Shown here piece after piece: positions 27,468-37,700 of a stretch of 64,000 nt of DNA. The DNA lies in assembly GCF_012276985.1 (NCBI RefSeq), contig NZ_JAAXMM010000005.1, positions 271,783 through 335,782 of the forward strand, written 5' to 3'. The position numbers were made by a program, and so were the translations under genes. How positions within the stretch are numbered: position 1 is the first letter of the stretch; each line of letters opens with the position of its first letter. This DNA is from Agrobacterium sp. a22-2. GTDB lineage: Bacteria > Pseudomonadota > Alphaproteobacteria > Rhizobiales > Rhizobiaceae. The notes below the pieces were generated by a model. It was not told where the DNA came from, made no database searches, and was given only the letters and a program-made list of their open reading frames with translations.

Positions 27468-27602
27468 GTTGAATAAGGGGGTCGGCAGACATGCAATAAC
27501 GGCACGAGGAACCGTATTCACATCGCATGTCCACCGACCGACCCCACGACCCAGGAGATGCGGCGGACCTGAGCATCATGGGGTATCTCTGTCTCACAAG
27601 GA
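27433..27602 (-). ncRNA. Candidate trans-acting small RNA, possibly alpha-r45 family
   Basis: On the reverse strand this span can fold into three hairpins. The first pairs CCCCATGA with TCGTGGGG (27542-27583); the second pairs GGTCGG and ACATGC elements between 27478 and 27545; the third is a perfect 15-bp terminator stem, 27433-27447 with 27453-27467, with T runs on both sides. A possible promoter, TTGCGC then AGGTTA on the reverse strand with a 17-base spacer (27608-27636), predicts a transcript of about 170 nt. No open frame fits. From memory, an alpha-r small RNA sits between rpmG and pleD in Sinorhizobium; the family name is a recollection. Hairpins one and two compete for the CCCC at 27542-27545. 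Confidence 0.6.
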
Positions 27603-28129
27603 GAACGTAACCTCTTGTTGACCCAACTTTGCGCAAGTTACGAAAAAAATCAACAATTTCTTAACTGTGACATAAATTCACTTGCACTATGGTTAAGAGC
27701 GAACAGGTCCCGACACACTGGACAGCACAGCTAAGCTATCGGCCAACAAAGTATAACAGTCCGCCTACCCTTCATATATTGAGTTAAATACATACTGATG
27801 ACGGAAGTGGTCGTAAAATCCAACAACGTGAGAATTTTTGGCCGACAGTACCTACAAGAAGCCAATACAAGCCAAAATTGGCCACACCTCCCCGCCGCAA
27901 GTACCGGCTGAGCAGGTCTTTTCCTTCGCATCGACATTCAAGGCAAATTTTCCTACGCTCAATACATGACAATACTTTGAGGCGCAGAAAACAGGGCGCA
28001 GACCGGACCAAGGATCGGGCGTGCGAAAAAACTATCGTGGATGCAATGTTATCCACAGCGCTGCGCCGCGCAATAGCCGATTTGGGGAACTTGACAAAGA
28101 AATGTGAGGCTTTCGCGACTCACACCAAG
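27603..28129. other. AT-rich intergenic region between small RNA candidate and pleD
   Basis: About 530 bases with visibly lower GC than the surroundings and no credible gene; the reverse open frames at 27731-28056 have no coding character. It holds the small-RNA promoter candidate (27608-27636), a TTAA-N7-ATAA element (27661-27675) and an ATGGTTAA (27689-27696), which on the reverse strand is TTAACCAT, the half-site typical of CtrA. I see no clear pleD terminator. Confidence 0.5.
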
Positions 28130-29503
28130 TCAGGCCGCCACGGCAACGACCCGGTTACGGCCGGTGTTTTTGGCCTGGTACAGGGCTCGGTCGGCTTGTT
28201 TCAGCAATTGTTCAGGGGTGTCGATGCCCGGCATGATCGTCGCAATGCCCATCGACGCCGTCACACTCAGCTCGGCAGCCGAGGTCCGCAACTGAAATGG
28301 CTTGTTTTCGATGCGCTCGCGAAGCCGTTCGGCCACCGCCGCCGCGACATCCAGCGACGTATCGGGCATGACCACCACGAATTCCTCGCCACCATAGCGG
28401 CAGGCAAGATCGGCGCCGCGAACGGTGGAGCGAATTCTGGCGGAAAATTCCCGCAGCACATCGTCGCCGGCGTCGTGGCCATAGGTATCGTTGACCTGCT
28501 TGAAGCGGTCGATATCGGTCAGGCAGATCGACAGCGGCCGGCCGCGGGCGATGGCCCGGTTGAACAGCAGCTTCAGGTGGCCATCCAGATAGCGCCGGTT
28601 GCTGAGCCCCGTCAGGCTGTCCGTCACGGCCAGTTCGATGGTCTGGTTGACGCTGGTGCGCAGCCGGTCATTGAAGCGCTTGCGCCGGATCTGCGTCAGC
28701 GTGCGGGCCACCAGTTCGTTCGGGTCGATCGGCCGCGTGATATAGTCGTTCACGCCGAGATCCAGCGCCCGCACGACCATCGGCTCGTTGCCATGGTCGG
28801 CGATCAACAGCAGTGGAATGAATCGTGTGCGGTCCAGCGAGCGCAGCTGCGAGCAGAGACGCAGCGGATCGTAGTCCTCCAGATTGGCATTGACGATCAC
28901 GAGATCGAACGGGTTTTCGGCCGCCTCGAACAGGGCGGCTTGCGGATCTGACATCGCCGCGACATCGGCAACGGGCTTCAGGGCCTTGACGATGCGCTCC
29001 TGCGAGCTGCCGCGGCTATCGACCAGCAGCACCTGGCCGGCCTCTTCCATGCGCCCGTCGTTCATCTTCAGCAGATCTTCCATGCCGATCTTCTGTGCCG
29101 TCTCGGCGCGGATGCGCAATTCGTCGCTGAGCGTCTTCAGGCGCACCAGGCTCTTGACCCGCGAGATGAGCTGCAGGTCGTTGACCGGCTTGGTCAGAAA
29201 ATCGTCTGCGCCTGCCTTCAAGCCACGCACACGGTCGGAGGGCTGGTCGAGAGCCGTGACCATAACGACGGGAATATGGGCGGTCTTCGGATTGGATTTC
29301 AGCCGGTCGCAAACCTCGAAGCCGTCCATACCCGGCATCATGATGTCGAGCAGGATCAGATCGACCTGAGTCTGGTCGCAGATCTCCAGCGCCTTGAATC
29401 CGTTGTCGGCGGTCAGCACGTCGAAATACTCGGACAGCAGCCTAGCCTCGAGCAGCTTCACGTTTGCCGGAATGTCGTCAACGACAAGAATTCGCGCGGT
29501 CAT
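28130..29503 (-). CDS. pleD: Response regulator diguanylate cyclase PleD
   Basis: PleD makes cyclic di-GMP upon phosphorylation and controls polar development. The 457-residue protein has a first receiver domain with phosphoacceptor D53 and acidic pair D9/D10, a second degenerate receiver at about 155-275 and a GGDEF domain with GGEEF at 371-375. An allosteric I-site RGAD (362-365) lies five residues before GGEEF, so product inhibition should be intact. The order matches Caulobacter PleD. It lies 18 bases downstream of divK on the same strand and is very likely cotranscribed with it. Confidence 0.97.
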   Translation of the reverse strand: MTARILVVDDIPANVKLLEARLLSEYFDVLTADNGFKALEICDQTQVDLILLDIMMPGMDGFEVCDRLKSNPKTAHIPVVMVTALDQPSDRVRGLKAGADDFLTKPVNDLQLISRVKSLVRLKTLSDELRIRAETAQKIGMEDLLKMNDGRMEEAGQVLLVDSRGSSQERIVKALKPVADVAAMSDPQAALFEAAENPFDLVIVNANLEDYDPLRLCSQLRSLDRTRFIPLLLIADHGNEPMVVRALDLGVNDYITRPIDPNELVARTLTQIRRKRFNDRLRTSVNQTIELAVTDSLTGLSNRRYLDGHLKLLFNRAIARGRPLSICLTDIDRFKQVNDTYGHDAGDDVLREFSARIRSTVRGADLACRYGGEEFVVVMPDTSLDVAAAVAERLRERIENKPFQLRTSAAELSVTASMGIATIMPGIDTPEQLLKQADRALYQAKNTGRNRVVAVAA

Positions 29504-29521
29504 GCAGGCTGTCCTGTAGGT

Positions 29522-29893
29522 TCAAGCGTCGCCGAGATAGGTCTTGATCGTCTCGATGAATTTCGGCACGGAAATCGGCTTGGAAACATAGGCTTCGCAG
29601 CCGCCCTGGCGTATTCTCTCCTCGTCGCCCTTCATGGCGAAGGCCGTGACGGCGATGACCGGGATGACATGCAATTCGTCGTCTTCTTTCAGCCACTTGG
29701 TGACTTCGAGACCGGACACTTCGGGAAGCTGGATATCCATAAGAATGAGATCGGGGCGATATTTGCGGGCCAGATCGAGCGCCTCCAAACCATTGCGGGT
29801 CTGGATGGTGACGTAACCGGATGCCTCGATAAGGTCGCGGAAGAGCTTCATGTTCAGCTCGTTGTCTTCGACTATCATGACCTTTTTGGGCAT
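29522..29893 (-). CDS. divK: Single-domain response regulator DivK
   Basis: DivK is an essential cell-cycle regulator that acts through DivJ, PleC and DivL upstream of CtrA. The 123-residue receiver has no output domain: acidic pair E9/D10, phosphoacceptor D53 in LILMDIQLP, a conserved T83 region (AVTAFAMKG) and the lysine in YVSKPIS. The long upstream frame extension is not conserved, so the start is [14 protein letters not shown]. It is the first gene of the divK-pleD unit. Confidence 0.97.
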   Translation of the reverse strand: MPKKVMIVEDNELNMKLFRDLIEASGYVTIQTRNGLEALDLARKYRPDLILMDIQLPEVSGLEVTKWLKEDDELHVIPVIAVTAFAMKGDEERIRQGGCEAYVSKPISVPKFIETIKTYLGDA

Positions 29894-30007
29894 TCCATTG
29901 TCCTTGCGTCCCATATTGCAACCGTCTGTATATGGAGTGTCTTCACGCCGATTGCATTGCCCCCATGGATTGATGTTAGAATCATTTAGTTGAAAAAGAG
30001 GTAACCC

Positions 30008-30325
30008 TTGAAAGAAATACGCAATAAATCCGTGAGATCGGCCCCCTCGAGCCAAGCTGCCCAGGAAACCGCCATTGCGATTCTCGGTTGGCTGGCCGGA
30101 GAGCCCGACATGCTTGGCCGCTTTCTGGCGCTTAGCGGCGTTCAGGCGGATCAACTGCGCCAGGCGGTCGATGATCCCGGCTTTCTGGCCGGCATCGTCG
30201 ATTTTCTCGCCTCCCATGAGCCGACGCTGCTCGCCTTCTGCGCGGCGACCGACACGGCGCCCGAAACAGTCATGATGGCCTGGCAGTATTTTTCCGCGCC
30301 GGGGCTCGATTCGGGAGAATATTGA
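30008..30325 (+). CDS. DUF3572 domain-containing protein
   Basis: The 105-residue protein is largely helical: [29 protein letters not shown], then the aspartate- and phenylalanine-rich [24 protein letters not shown]. This matches DUF3572, a small alphaproteobacterial family without known role that usually lies beside divK. The start is a TTG at 30008, preceded by AAGAGG; no ATG is available in frame nearby. Its stop overlaps the next gene's ATG (TGATG), so translation is coupled. Confidence 0.85.
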   Translation: MKEIRNKSVRSAPSSQAAQETAIAILGWLAGEPDMLGRFLALSGVQADQLRQAVDDPGFLAGIVDFLASHEPTLLAFCAATDTAPETVMMAWQYFSAPGLDSGEY

Positions 30326-30972
30326 TGGAGCTCGACCTCGATCATGTCAGGCTGACCGATCGGCCGCTGGTGGTCTGCGACGTCGATGACGTGGTGCTGC
30401 AATTCATCGTCCCCTTTCAATCCTATCTCGACAGTCTCGGTCACAGGCTGGTTCCCCGCTCGTTCCGGCTGCATGGCAATATCGTTTCGCAAGCGACGGA
30501 AGCTCCCCTGCCCGACCGGGAGGTCAGCGACCTCATCGAAGCCTTCTTCGACGCCCAGGAGACCTGGCAGACGCCGTTTGCCACGACGGCTGCAGCCATC
30601 GAGGCCATCTCCTGTGACGCCGACATCGTGTTCCTGACCGCCATGCCGCCGCGCTTTGCCGACCGCCGCCGGCGCCTGCTCGACGCGATCGGCTTTTCCC
30701 AGCCCTTGGTGGCAACGCAACAGCCCAAGGGGCCAGTTGTCGAAACCCTGCATGGCGGACGCCCGTTGCCGGTCGCCTTCATCGACGACATGGCGCATAA
30801 TCTTGTCTCGGTCGGCACCCATGTCGCCGATTGCCTGCTCTTGCACATGATCCCGGTCTCCGAGATCCATCGCCATGCGCCGCTGGCCGAGCCGCCCGTC
30901 CTGCGCGTTGCCGACTGGCCCGAGGCAACGCAGCACATCCGCCGGCATTGCAGCACCAGCCGGGCCTCATAA
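30325..30972 (+). CDS. HAD-like hydrolase family protein
   Basis: The 215-residue protein has the HAD motifs: [12 protein letters not shown] (motif I, two aspartates), FLTAMPPR (motif II threonine), a lysine in QQPKGPVV and FIDDMAHNL (motif IV). The cap region at about residues 40-90 is short. The substrate is unknown; this is a phosphatase-like family seen after DUF3572 in rhizobia. Its ATG shares a base with the preceding stop. The 3' end overlaps the convergent GNAT gene by a few bases. Confidence 0.85.
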   Translation: MELDLDHVRLTDRPLVVCDVDDVVLQFIVPFQSYLDSLGHRLVPRSFRLHGNIVSQATEAPLPDREVSDLIEAFFDAQETWQTPFATTAAAIEAISCDADIVFLTAMPPRFADRRRRLLDAIGFSQPLVATQQPKGPVVETLHGGRPLPVAFIDDMAHNLVSVGTHVADCLLLHMIPVSEIHRHAPLAEPPVLRVADWPEATQHIRRHCSTSRAS

Positions 30973-31608
30973 GAGCGCCAACCGCATCAGCGGCCTGCCC
31001 GCCTTGCGCAAGGCCACTTCCTCAAAACCGGCGGCACGAAAAATCCGCGTCGGCCCGACATAAAGCCCAACGGATTTCGACTGTTTGGTGCGATCGATCG
31101 GACAGGCCTCGACGCGGCTTGCGCCATTCTGTCTGGCAAAATCGACGGCCGCGGCCAGCAAGAGATGGCTGAGGCCGGCGCCACGGCCGGACGAGACGAC
31201 GAAAAAGCAACTGATCGCCCAGACACCCGGATCGGCGGCATCGGCCTCGTCGACCGGGCGCGACACGGTGCGCGACGAATTCCAGTTAGGCACATCGCCG
31301 CGCGGCCCCACCTGCACCCAGCCGACCGGTTGGCCATCGCGATAGCCGATCAGGCCCGGCGGCGGCCCGGACAGCACGCGCGCCCGCATATGCTGCTTTT
31401 TCTCAGCTCCTCCGAGCAGCTTGCGCTGAGCCGGCGCGAGGCGGAAATAGGTGCACCAACAGCCGTAGCAGGCGCCTTGCGGCCCCATCACCGTCTCGAA
31501 ATCGGGCCAGAGTTCAGCGGTCAAAGGCTTTGTTGTGAACACCGTCCCATTCCTCGAATCTTGCCTCTTGAGTGCAGTCAGGCTAGCGCGTAAGGTAGCA
31601 ATGTTCAA
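30967..31608 (-). CDS. GNAT family N-acetyltransferase
   Basis: The 213-residue protein has a divergent GNAT fold. The N-terminal part holds a cysteine-rich [11 protein letters not shown], the core has [12 protein letters not shown], and the acetyl-CoA loop is [20 protein letters not shown]. The C-terminal [21 protein letters not shown] is typical. The CxxCxC segment resembles a group of GNATs with an N-terminal YoaP-like cysteine cluster. The substrate is unknown. It is divergent from dinB. Confidence 0.8.
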   Translation of the reverse strand: MNIATLRASLTALKRQDSRNGTVFTTKPLTAELWPDFETVMGPQGACYGCWCTYFRLAPAQRKLLGGAEKKQHMRARVLSGPPPGLIGYRDGQPVGWVQVGPRGDVPNWNSSRTVSRPVDEADAADPGVWAISCFFVVSSGRGAGLSHLLLAAAVDFARQNGASRVEACPIDRTKQSKSVGLYVGPTRIFRAAGFEEVALRKAGRPLMRLALL

Positions 31609-31622
31609 CCTTTGTTCTCATC

Positions 31623-32927
31623 ATGGCCGCGCAAAACGATCATCTTCCGGGATTTTGCCGCGACTGCCTGACGGGCCAGCCGGAGGGCAGAAAGCGCTGC
31701 AGTCAATGCGGCAGTCCGCGGCTTGTCTATCATCCGGAACTGGCCCGGCTGACGCTTGCCCATATCGACTGCGACGCCTTCTATGCCTCGATCGAGAAGC
31801 GCGACAATCCTGATCTCGCCGACAAGCCGGTGATCATCGGCGGCGGCAAGCGCGGCGTGGTGTCCACCGCCTGCTACATTGCCCGTATCCATGGCGTGCG
31901 CTCGGCCATGCCGATGTTCAAGGCGCTGGAGGCCTGCCCGCAGGCGGTCGTCATCCCGCCTAACATGGAGAAATATGTCCGGGTCGGCCGGCAGGTGCGC
32001 GCCATGATGGAAGAGCTGACGCCGCTGGTTCAGCCGATTTCGATCGACGAGGCCTTTCTCGAACTGTCCGGCACGGAAATGCTGCACCATGCGCCGCCGG
32101 CGCAGGTGCTCGCCCGGTTTGCGCAACGCGTCGAGCGGGAGGTCGGCATCACGGTGTCAGTGGGGCTCTCCTATTGCAAGTTCCTGGCCAAGGTGGCCTC
32201 CGACCTGCAGAAGCCCCGCGGCTTTTCGGTGATCGGCGAGGCGGAGGCGCTCTCCTTCCTGGCGCCGCGGCCAGTCACCACCATCTGGGGCGTCGGCAAG
32301 GCCTTTGCCGCGACCCTGGAGCGCGACGGCATCCGCACGGTGGGCCAATTGCAGATCATGGAGGAAACCGAGCTGATGCGCCGCTATGGGTCGATCGGCC
32401 AGCGGTTGTCGCGGCTATCGCGCGGCATCGACGACCGCGAGGTGCATCTCAACGATGCCGCCAAGAGCGTTTCGTCGGAAACCACCTTCTTCGACGATAT
32501 CTGGCGTCACGACGATCTCGTGCCGCACCTGCGCTCGCTGTCGGAAAAAGTCGCCTGGCGCCTGAAGAAGGCCGGCATCGCCGGCCACACCGTGGTGCTG
32601 AAGCTGAAGACGGCTGATTTCAAGGGCCGCACCCGCAACCGCCGCCTGGAGGACCCGACCCAGCTTGCCGACCGGATCTTTCGCACCGGCCTGTCGCTGC
32701 TGGAGAAGGAGACGGATGGCACGCGCTTCCGGCTGATCGGCATCGGGGTCACCGACCTGCGCGAGGCAGCCCTTGCCGATCCTCCGGATCTGGTCGACGC
32801 CCAGGCAGCGCGGCGGGCGGCGGCCGAAGGGGCGATGGACAAGCTGCGCGAGAAATTCGGCAAGTCGACCGTCGAGACCGGCTACACATTCGGCACCCGA
32901 AAGCCTCGTCCCGAGCCCGGCGAGTGA
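31623..32927 (+). CDS. dinB: DNA polymerase IV with an N-terminal zinc ribbon
   Basis: This Y-family translesion polymerase has 434 residues. Metal-binding motifs are [16 protein letters not shown] and [13 protein letters not shown], followed by [16 protein letters not shown] and the GVGKAF helix-hairpin-helix; the little-finger domain follows. The C-terminus lacks an obvious beta-clamp QxxLF box. The first 40 residues form an extra domain with FCRDC and RCSQCGS, a likely CxxC-CxxC zinc ribbon. A hairpin without a U run follows the stop. Confidence 0.93.
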   Translation: MAAQNDHLPGFCRDCLTGQPEGRKRCSQCGSPRLVYHPELARLTLAHIDCDAFYASIEKRDNPDLADKPVIIGGGKRGVVSTACYIARIHGVRSAMPMFKALEACPQAVVIPPNMEKYVRVGRQVRAMMEELTPLVQPISIDEAFLELSGTEMLHHAPPAQVLARFAQRVEREVGITVSVGLSYCKFLAKVASDLQKPRGFSVIGEAEALSFLAPRPVTTIWGVGKAFAATLERDGIRTVGQLQIMEETELMRRYGSIGQRLSRLSRGIDDREVHLNDAAKSVSSETTFFDDIWRHDDLVPHLRSLSEKVAWRLKKAGIAGHTVVLKLKTADFKGRTRNRRLEDPTQLADRIFRTGLSLLEKETDGTRFRLIGIGVTDLREAALADPPDLVDAQAARRAAAEGAMDKLREKFGKSTVETGYTFGTRKPRPEPGE

Positions 32928-32931
32928 ACTT

Positions 32932-32953
32932 GCCCCTTCGTTCGAAGGGGGCG
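32932..32953 (+). terminator. Hairpin downstream of dinB
   Basis: CCCCTTC (32933-32939) pairs with GAAGGGG (32944-32950) just after the dinB stop. There is no U run, so it may stabilise the 3' end or act with Rho rather than be an intrinsic terminator. Confidence 0.35.
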
Positions 32954-33072
32954 AACTATACCACATCCGTGCATATGAACACTTAAATGTGAAGACACCC
33001 CCCGCTTCAAACCTTCCTTAAACTTCGTCATTTATTTTAGCGGGATCGGTTTTGCGTAACAGGATGAAACTC

Positions 33073-34317
33073 ATGATCAAGTCTCTGGCGTTCAGCCTCG
33101 GCCTTCTCTCCGCGACCGCGCTGGTCACGCCGGCATGGGCCGGCGGTGGCGGAACGCTGCAGATCATGGTTTCCAAGGACACCCAGCAGATGGTCGTCTA
33201 TGACGGCGGCCAGGTGGTGGCGACCTCGAAAGTGTCGACCGGCAAGCAGGGCCATACGACGCCGTCGGGCATCTTCTCGATCCTTGAGAAGAAGAAATAC
33301 CACGAGTCCAATCTCTATTCGAACGCGCCGATGCCGTGGATGCAGCGCATCACCTGGTCCGGCGTGGCGCTGCACGAATCCAACAGCGTGCCGAACTACC
33401 CGGCCTCGCACGGTTGCGTGCGCATGCCGGGCGATTTTGCCAAGGCGCTGTTCCAGATGACGGAGCGTGGCGCCCATGTGATCATCACCGACAAGCCCGT
33501 GGTTCCGGTCTCGATCAGCCATGCCACGCTGTTCAAGCCGACCGCCAGCACCGAGGGCGGCCAATTGCTGTCGGACGCGCAGTTGCGGCCGGGCAACATC
33601 GAGACGGGTGCCAAGCCCGTCGAGGTGGCGATGATCGATGTCCTGCCCAAAGCCGGCGCCTCGGCCACCGTGGCGCTGGACGACCTGCCGCCGGTGCGGA
33701 TCCTGATCACCCGGCGCGGCGAGCGCGAGACGATCCTCGACATGCAGGTCCTGCTGAACGAACTGGGTTTCGACGCCGGTGTGCCGGACGGCCATATCGG
33801 CAGGCTGACGGTCAGCGCCGTCAACGGCTTCAAGCGCTGGAAGGGCATTGCGACCGGCGGTGAACTCATCAGCGCCGAGATGCTGACCGGGCTCTACAAG
33901 GCGGCCGGTAAGGGCGAGCCGCCGGCGGGCCAGATCCTGGTGCGGCAGAAGTTCAAGCCGATGTTCGAGGCGCCGATCGGCATTTCGAGCCCGGAAATCG
34001 CGCTCGGCACGCATTTCATCGAGGCGACAGACGTCAACCGCTATTCCGGCAAGGCCGAATGGCATGCAGTATCGTTGGAAAACCACCTGTCGCCCGCCAC
34101 CCTGAAGCGGCTCGGCATCGTCATCCCGGCCGACAATACGGCGGTGTTCGACGCCAGCCGAGCGCTCGACCGCATCACCATCCCGGCCGATATCCGCGCC
34201 AGGATCGAGGCCATGCTCGGCGAAGGCAGTTCCATCACCATCTCCGACACCGGCATCGGCCCGGAAACCGGCCCTGGAACGGATTTCATCACCATTACGC
34301 GGAAGAAGCCGGTCTGA
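33073..34317 (+). CDS. Periplasmic L,D-transpeptidase (ErfK/YbiS/YkuD family)
   Basis: The product is about 414 residues. A basic start and hydrophobic stretch ending TPAWA form a signal peptide. The YkuD domain spans about 28-135 with the catalytic HESN...YPASHGCVR motif, cysteine C115. A peptidoglycan-binding repeat follows near 222-275 (LDMQVLLNELGFDAGVPDGHIG). L,D-transpeptidases make 3-3 cross-links or anchor proteins to peptidoglycan; rhizobia have many. The ATG at 33073 has AACAGG nine bases upstream; an ATG at 33064 and a TTG at 33052 are alternatives. Confidence 0.9.
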   Translation: MIKSLAFSLGLLSATALVTPAWAGGGGTLQIMVSKDTQQMVVYDGGQVVATSKVSTGKQGHTTPSGIFSILEKKKYHESNLYSNAPMPWMQRITWSGVALHESNSVPNYPASHGCVRMPGDFAKALFQMTERGAHVIITDKPVVPVSISHATLFKPTASTEGGQLLSDAQLRPGNIETGAKPVEVAMIDVLPKAGASATVALDDLPPVRILITRRGERETILDMQVLLNELGFDAGVPDGHIGRLTVSAVNGFKRWKGIATGGELISAEMLTGLYKAAGKGEPPAGQILVRQKFKPMFEAPIGISSPEIALGTHFIEATDVNRYSGKAEWHAVSLENHLSPATLKRLGIVIPADNTAVFDASRALDRITIPADIRARIEAMLGEGSSITISDTGIGPETGPGTDFITITRKKPV

Positions 34318-34379
34318 TCGGCTGAGCCCCCCCTCATGGCCCTTCGAAGGAAGTTCATGCGTGCCGATTAGACAGTCAG

Positions 34380-34745
34380 TTATTTGGTAAAATCGGCGCG
34401 CATAATTCTTCCATTCTCGGGATTAATAACGACCTCATAGCCACTCCAGGTGTGTGCATGGATTTCGCCGTGTTCGACATAAAGCGATAGGAAAACATCG
34501 GGAGCTCCCGGCAGTTCGGCACGCCAGACAACAGCTCCAGCGCTGTCTACGCAAACCAAATTCTCATAACGCCCGTCAAGAACCTCATCCGGATCGAAAA
34601 GTATCAACCTTTTACGTCCGCCATCCAATGAAATGGATTGGTTCATCGTCCACGATCCCGAATTAGAACGTTCGATGCGGCAAGGCCAATCTGATCTGCC
34701 CAACACTCCATCCGTTCGTCCTCTCATTAGTCCCCTGTAACTCAC
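34380..34745 (-). CDS. Hypothetical protein
   Basis: The reading frame gives 121 residues at most. The C-terminal 90 residues look like a real soluble domain: a beta-rich pattern LILFDPDEVLDGRYENLVCVDSAGAVVW, then YVEHGEIHAHTWSGYEVVINPENGRI. I do not recognise the family. The base composition is visibly less GC-rich than dnaE beside it, which suggests later acquisition. Its 5' end overlaps the dnaE stop by four bases, so it could be expressed with dnaE; the start codon is uncertain. Confidence 0.6.
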   Translation of the reverse strand: MSYRGLMRGRTDGVLGRSDWPCRIERSNSGSWTMNQSISLDGGRKRLILFDPDEVLDGRYENLVCVDSAGAVVWRAELPGAPDVFLSLYVEHGEIHAHTWSGYEVVINPENGRIMRADFTK

Positions 34746-37700
34746 ACCAGTTCGACGTCGATGACTCCGGGCGCCGAGCGCAGGGCGGCGGCGATATCTG
34801 GGGAGATGCGGTATTTCTCGGTCAGTTCAACCTCGATTTCGCGCTGGCCATCCTCCTTGATGACCACGAAGGACACCAGACCGTCGCCGCGGGCGTTGAG
34901 ATGGGCGGCAACCGTCTTTAGGGGCCCGGCGTCGCGCACGAAGACCCTGAGCGCCTTCTGCATCTGCACCGACTTTTCCTCCAGCGACTGAACCGTCTGG
35001 ATGCGCAGACCGATGCCTTCCGGCCGTTCCTCGGCGGCAACCGTGATGACCAGGGATTTGCCGGGTTCCAGGAAATCGCGATATTGCGCAAGGCCCTCGG
35101 AAAACAGCACAGCTTCGAACTGGCCGGTCGCATCGGAAAAGGTGACGATGCCCATCTTGTTGCCGGTGCGGGTCTTGCGCTCCTGCTTGGCGATCACCGT
35201 TCCGGCCAGCCGCCCGGCATTGGCGCCCTGCTTCACCGCATTGGAGAAATCGGCGAAGTTCTGCACGCGCATCTTTTCCAGAATGGAGCGGTAGGCATCG
35301 AGCGGATGGGCCGAGAGATAGAAGCCCAGAACATTGAATTCGCGCAGCAGCTTTTCCGAGGACAGCCAGGGCGTGAACGGCGGAAAACCGATGCGCTCCG
35401 GCCCACTGGCGGCACCGGCGCCGAACATATCCGACTGGCCGCGCACCCTGTTTTCATGGATGCGCTGGGCATAGCCGATGATGCGGTCGAGGCCGGCGAT
35501 CATTTCGGCCCGGTCATAGCCGAAGCAATCGAAGGCGCCGGCGGTAATCAGGCTTTCGAAGACGCGGCGGTTGACCTGCTTGGGGTCGATGCGCAGGCAA
35601 AAATCCTCGATACTGGCAAAGGGCGTGTCGCCGCGCTGGGCGACGATATGCTCGACGGCGGCCTCACCGACGCCCTTGATGGCGGCCAGCGAGTAATAGA
35701 TGCGCTGGTCGCCCGTCTGGAAATGGCGGAACGAGGTCTGCACCGAAGGCGGCACGACGGCGATGCCGAGACGGCCGGCATCCTGGCGGAAGTCGTTGAG
35801 CTTGTCGGTGTTGGACATGTCGAGCGTCATCGACGCTGCCAAGAACTCGACCGGGAAATGGGCCTTCATATAGGCGGTCTGGTAGGAGACGATGGCATAA
35901 GCCGCGGCGTGGGACTTGTTGAAGCCGTAATTGGCGAATTTCGCCAGCAGTTCGAAGATGTTGCTGGCCTGCGGCTTGGAGACGCCGTTCTTCATGGCGC
36001 CGTCGATGAAGCGCTCGCTCTGCTGGTCCATCTCCGCCTTGATCTTCTTGCCCATGGCGCGGCGCAAGAGATCGGCCTCGCCGAGCGAATAGCCCGACAG
36101 GACCTGGGCGATCTGCATGACCTGCTCCTGGTAGACGATAACCCCTTGCGTCTCCTTCAGCAGATAATCGATCTTTGGATGGACCGATTCCAGCTCCTCC
36201 TCGCCATGCTTGCGGGCATTGTAAGTCGGGATATTTTCCATCGGGCCCGGACGATAGAGCGCCACCAGCGCGATGATGTCCTCGATGCAGTCGGGCCGCA
36301 TGCCGATCAGCGCCTTGCGCATGCCGGCCGATTCCACCTGGAACACGCCGACCGTTTCGCCGCGCGACAGCATCTCGTAGGTCGGCGCATCATCCAGCGG
36401 CAAAGCCGCCAGATCGACGGAGATGCCGCGCAGCTTGACGAAATCCACCGCCGTCTTCAGCACTGTCAACGTCTTCAGGCCGAGAAAGTCGAACTTCACC
36501 AGGCCGGCTTGCTCGACCCATTTCATGTTGAACTGGGTGACCGGCATGTCGGAGCGCGGATCGCGATACATCGGCACCAGCTTCGACAGCGGCCGATCGC
36601 CGATGACGATGCCGGCGGCGTGGGTCGAAGCGTGGCGATAAAGGCCTTCGATCTTCTGGGCGATATCGAGCAGGCGGGCGACGACCGGCTCGCGGTCGGC
36701 CTCCTCCTGAAATTTCGGATCCTCTTCTATCGCTTTCGACAGCGGCGTCGGATTGGCCGGGTTGTTGGGCACCATCTTGCAGATCTTGTCGACTTGGCCA
36801 TAGGGCATTTCCAGCACGCGGCCGACGTCGCGAAGGGCGGCGCGGGCCTGCAAGGACCCGAAGGTGATGATCTGCGCCACCTGCTCGCGGCCATATTTCT
36901 GCTGGACGTAGCGAATGACCTCTTCGCGGCGGTCCTGGCAGAAGTCGATGTCGAAGTCGGGCATCGAGACGCGTTCGGGATTGAGAAAGCGCTCGAACAG
37001 CAAAGAGAAGCGCAAGGGGTCGACGTCGGTGATGGTCAGGGCATAGGCGACCAGCGAGCCCGCACCGGAACCGCGGCCCGGCCCGACCGGGATATCGTGC
37101 TGCTTGGCCCATTTGATGAAGTCGGCAACGATCAGGAAGTAGCCGGGGAAACCCATGCGCTCGATGACGCCAAGTTCGAAATCCAGCCGGTCGCGATATT
37201 CCTTTTCCTCGTAGCCGGGCGCCATACCGAGCGATAGCAGCCGCTGGTCGAGACCTTCGATCGCCTGGCGGCGCAGCTCGGCCGCTTCGGCGCGCTCGGC
37301 CTCCTTCGGATCGTCGCTGGCACCAGTGAAGCGCGGCAGGATCGGCTTGCGGGTGTCGAGCACGAAGGAGCAGCGCGTGGCGATCTCGACCGTATTGGCA
37401 AGCGCCTCCGGCAGATCGGCAAACAGCGCGCACATCTCGGCACGGCTTTTCATGTAGTGGTCCGGCGTCAGCCGGAAACGGCGGTCATCCGAGACGATGG
37501 CATTGTGGGCCACCGCCATCAGCGCATCGTGGGCGTCGTAGTCACCGCGCGTCGGGAAGAAGGCCTCGTTGGTGGCGACCAGCGGCAGATCATGCTCATA
37601 GGCGAGCGCGATCATCTTCTGCTCGTGAGCACGGTCATAGCCGGCCTGGCGCTGCAATTCGACATAGAGCCGGTCGCCGAAAATACCCTTCAGAGTCGAC

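Noticed and set aside
27731..28056. Two short reverse open frames in the AT-rich gap
   Set aside because: Neither has a good ribosome site or recognisable product, and they overlap in different frames.
27878..28951. A 357-codon forward open frame over the gap and the pleD end
   Set aside because: Most of it is antisense to pleD and the upstream part is basic and unpatterned. The AT-rich gap portion shows no coding character.
29960..29990. A possible CtrA site upstream of divK
   Set aside because: TTAG-N6-TTAG is present, but both half-sites differ from TTAA and the spacing is six rather than seven, so I do not call it.
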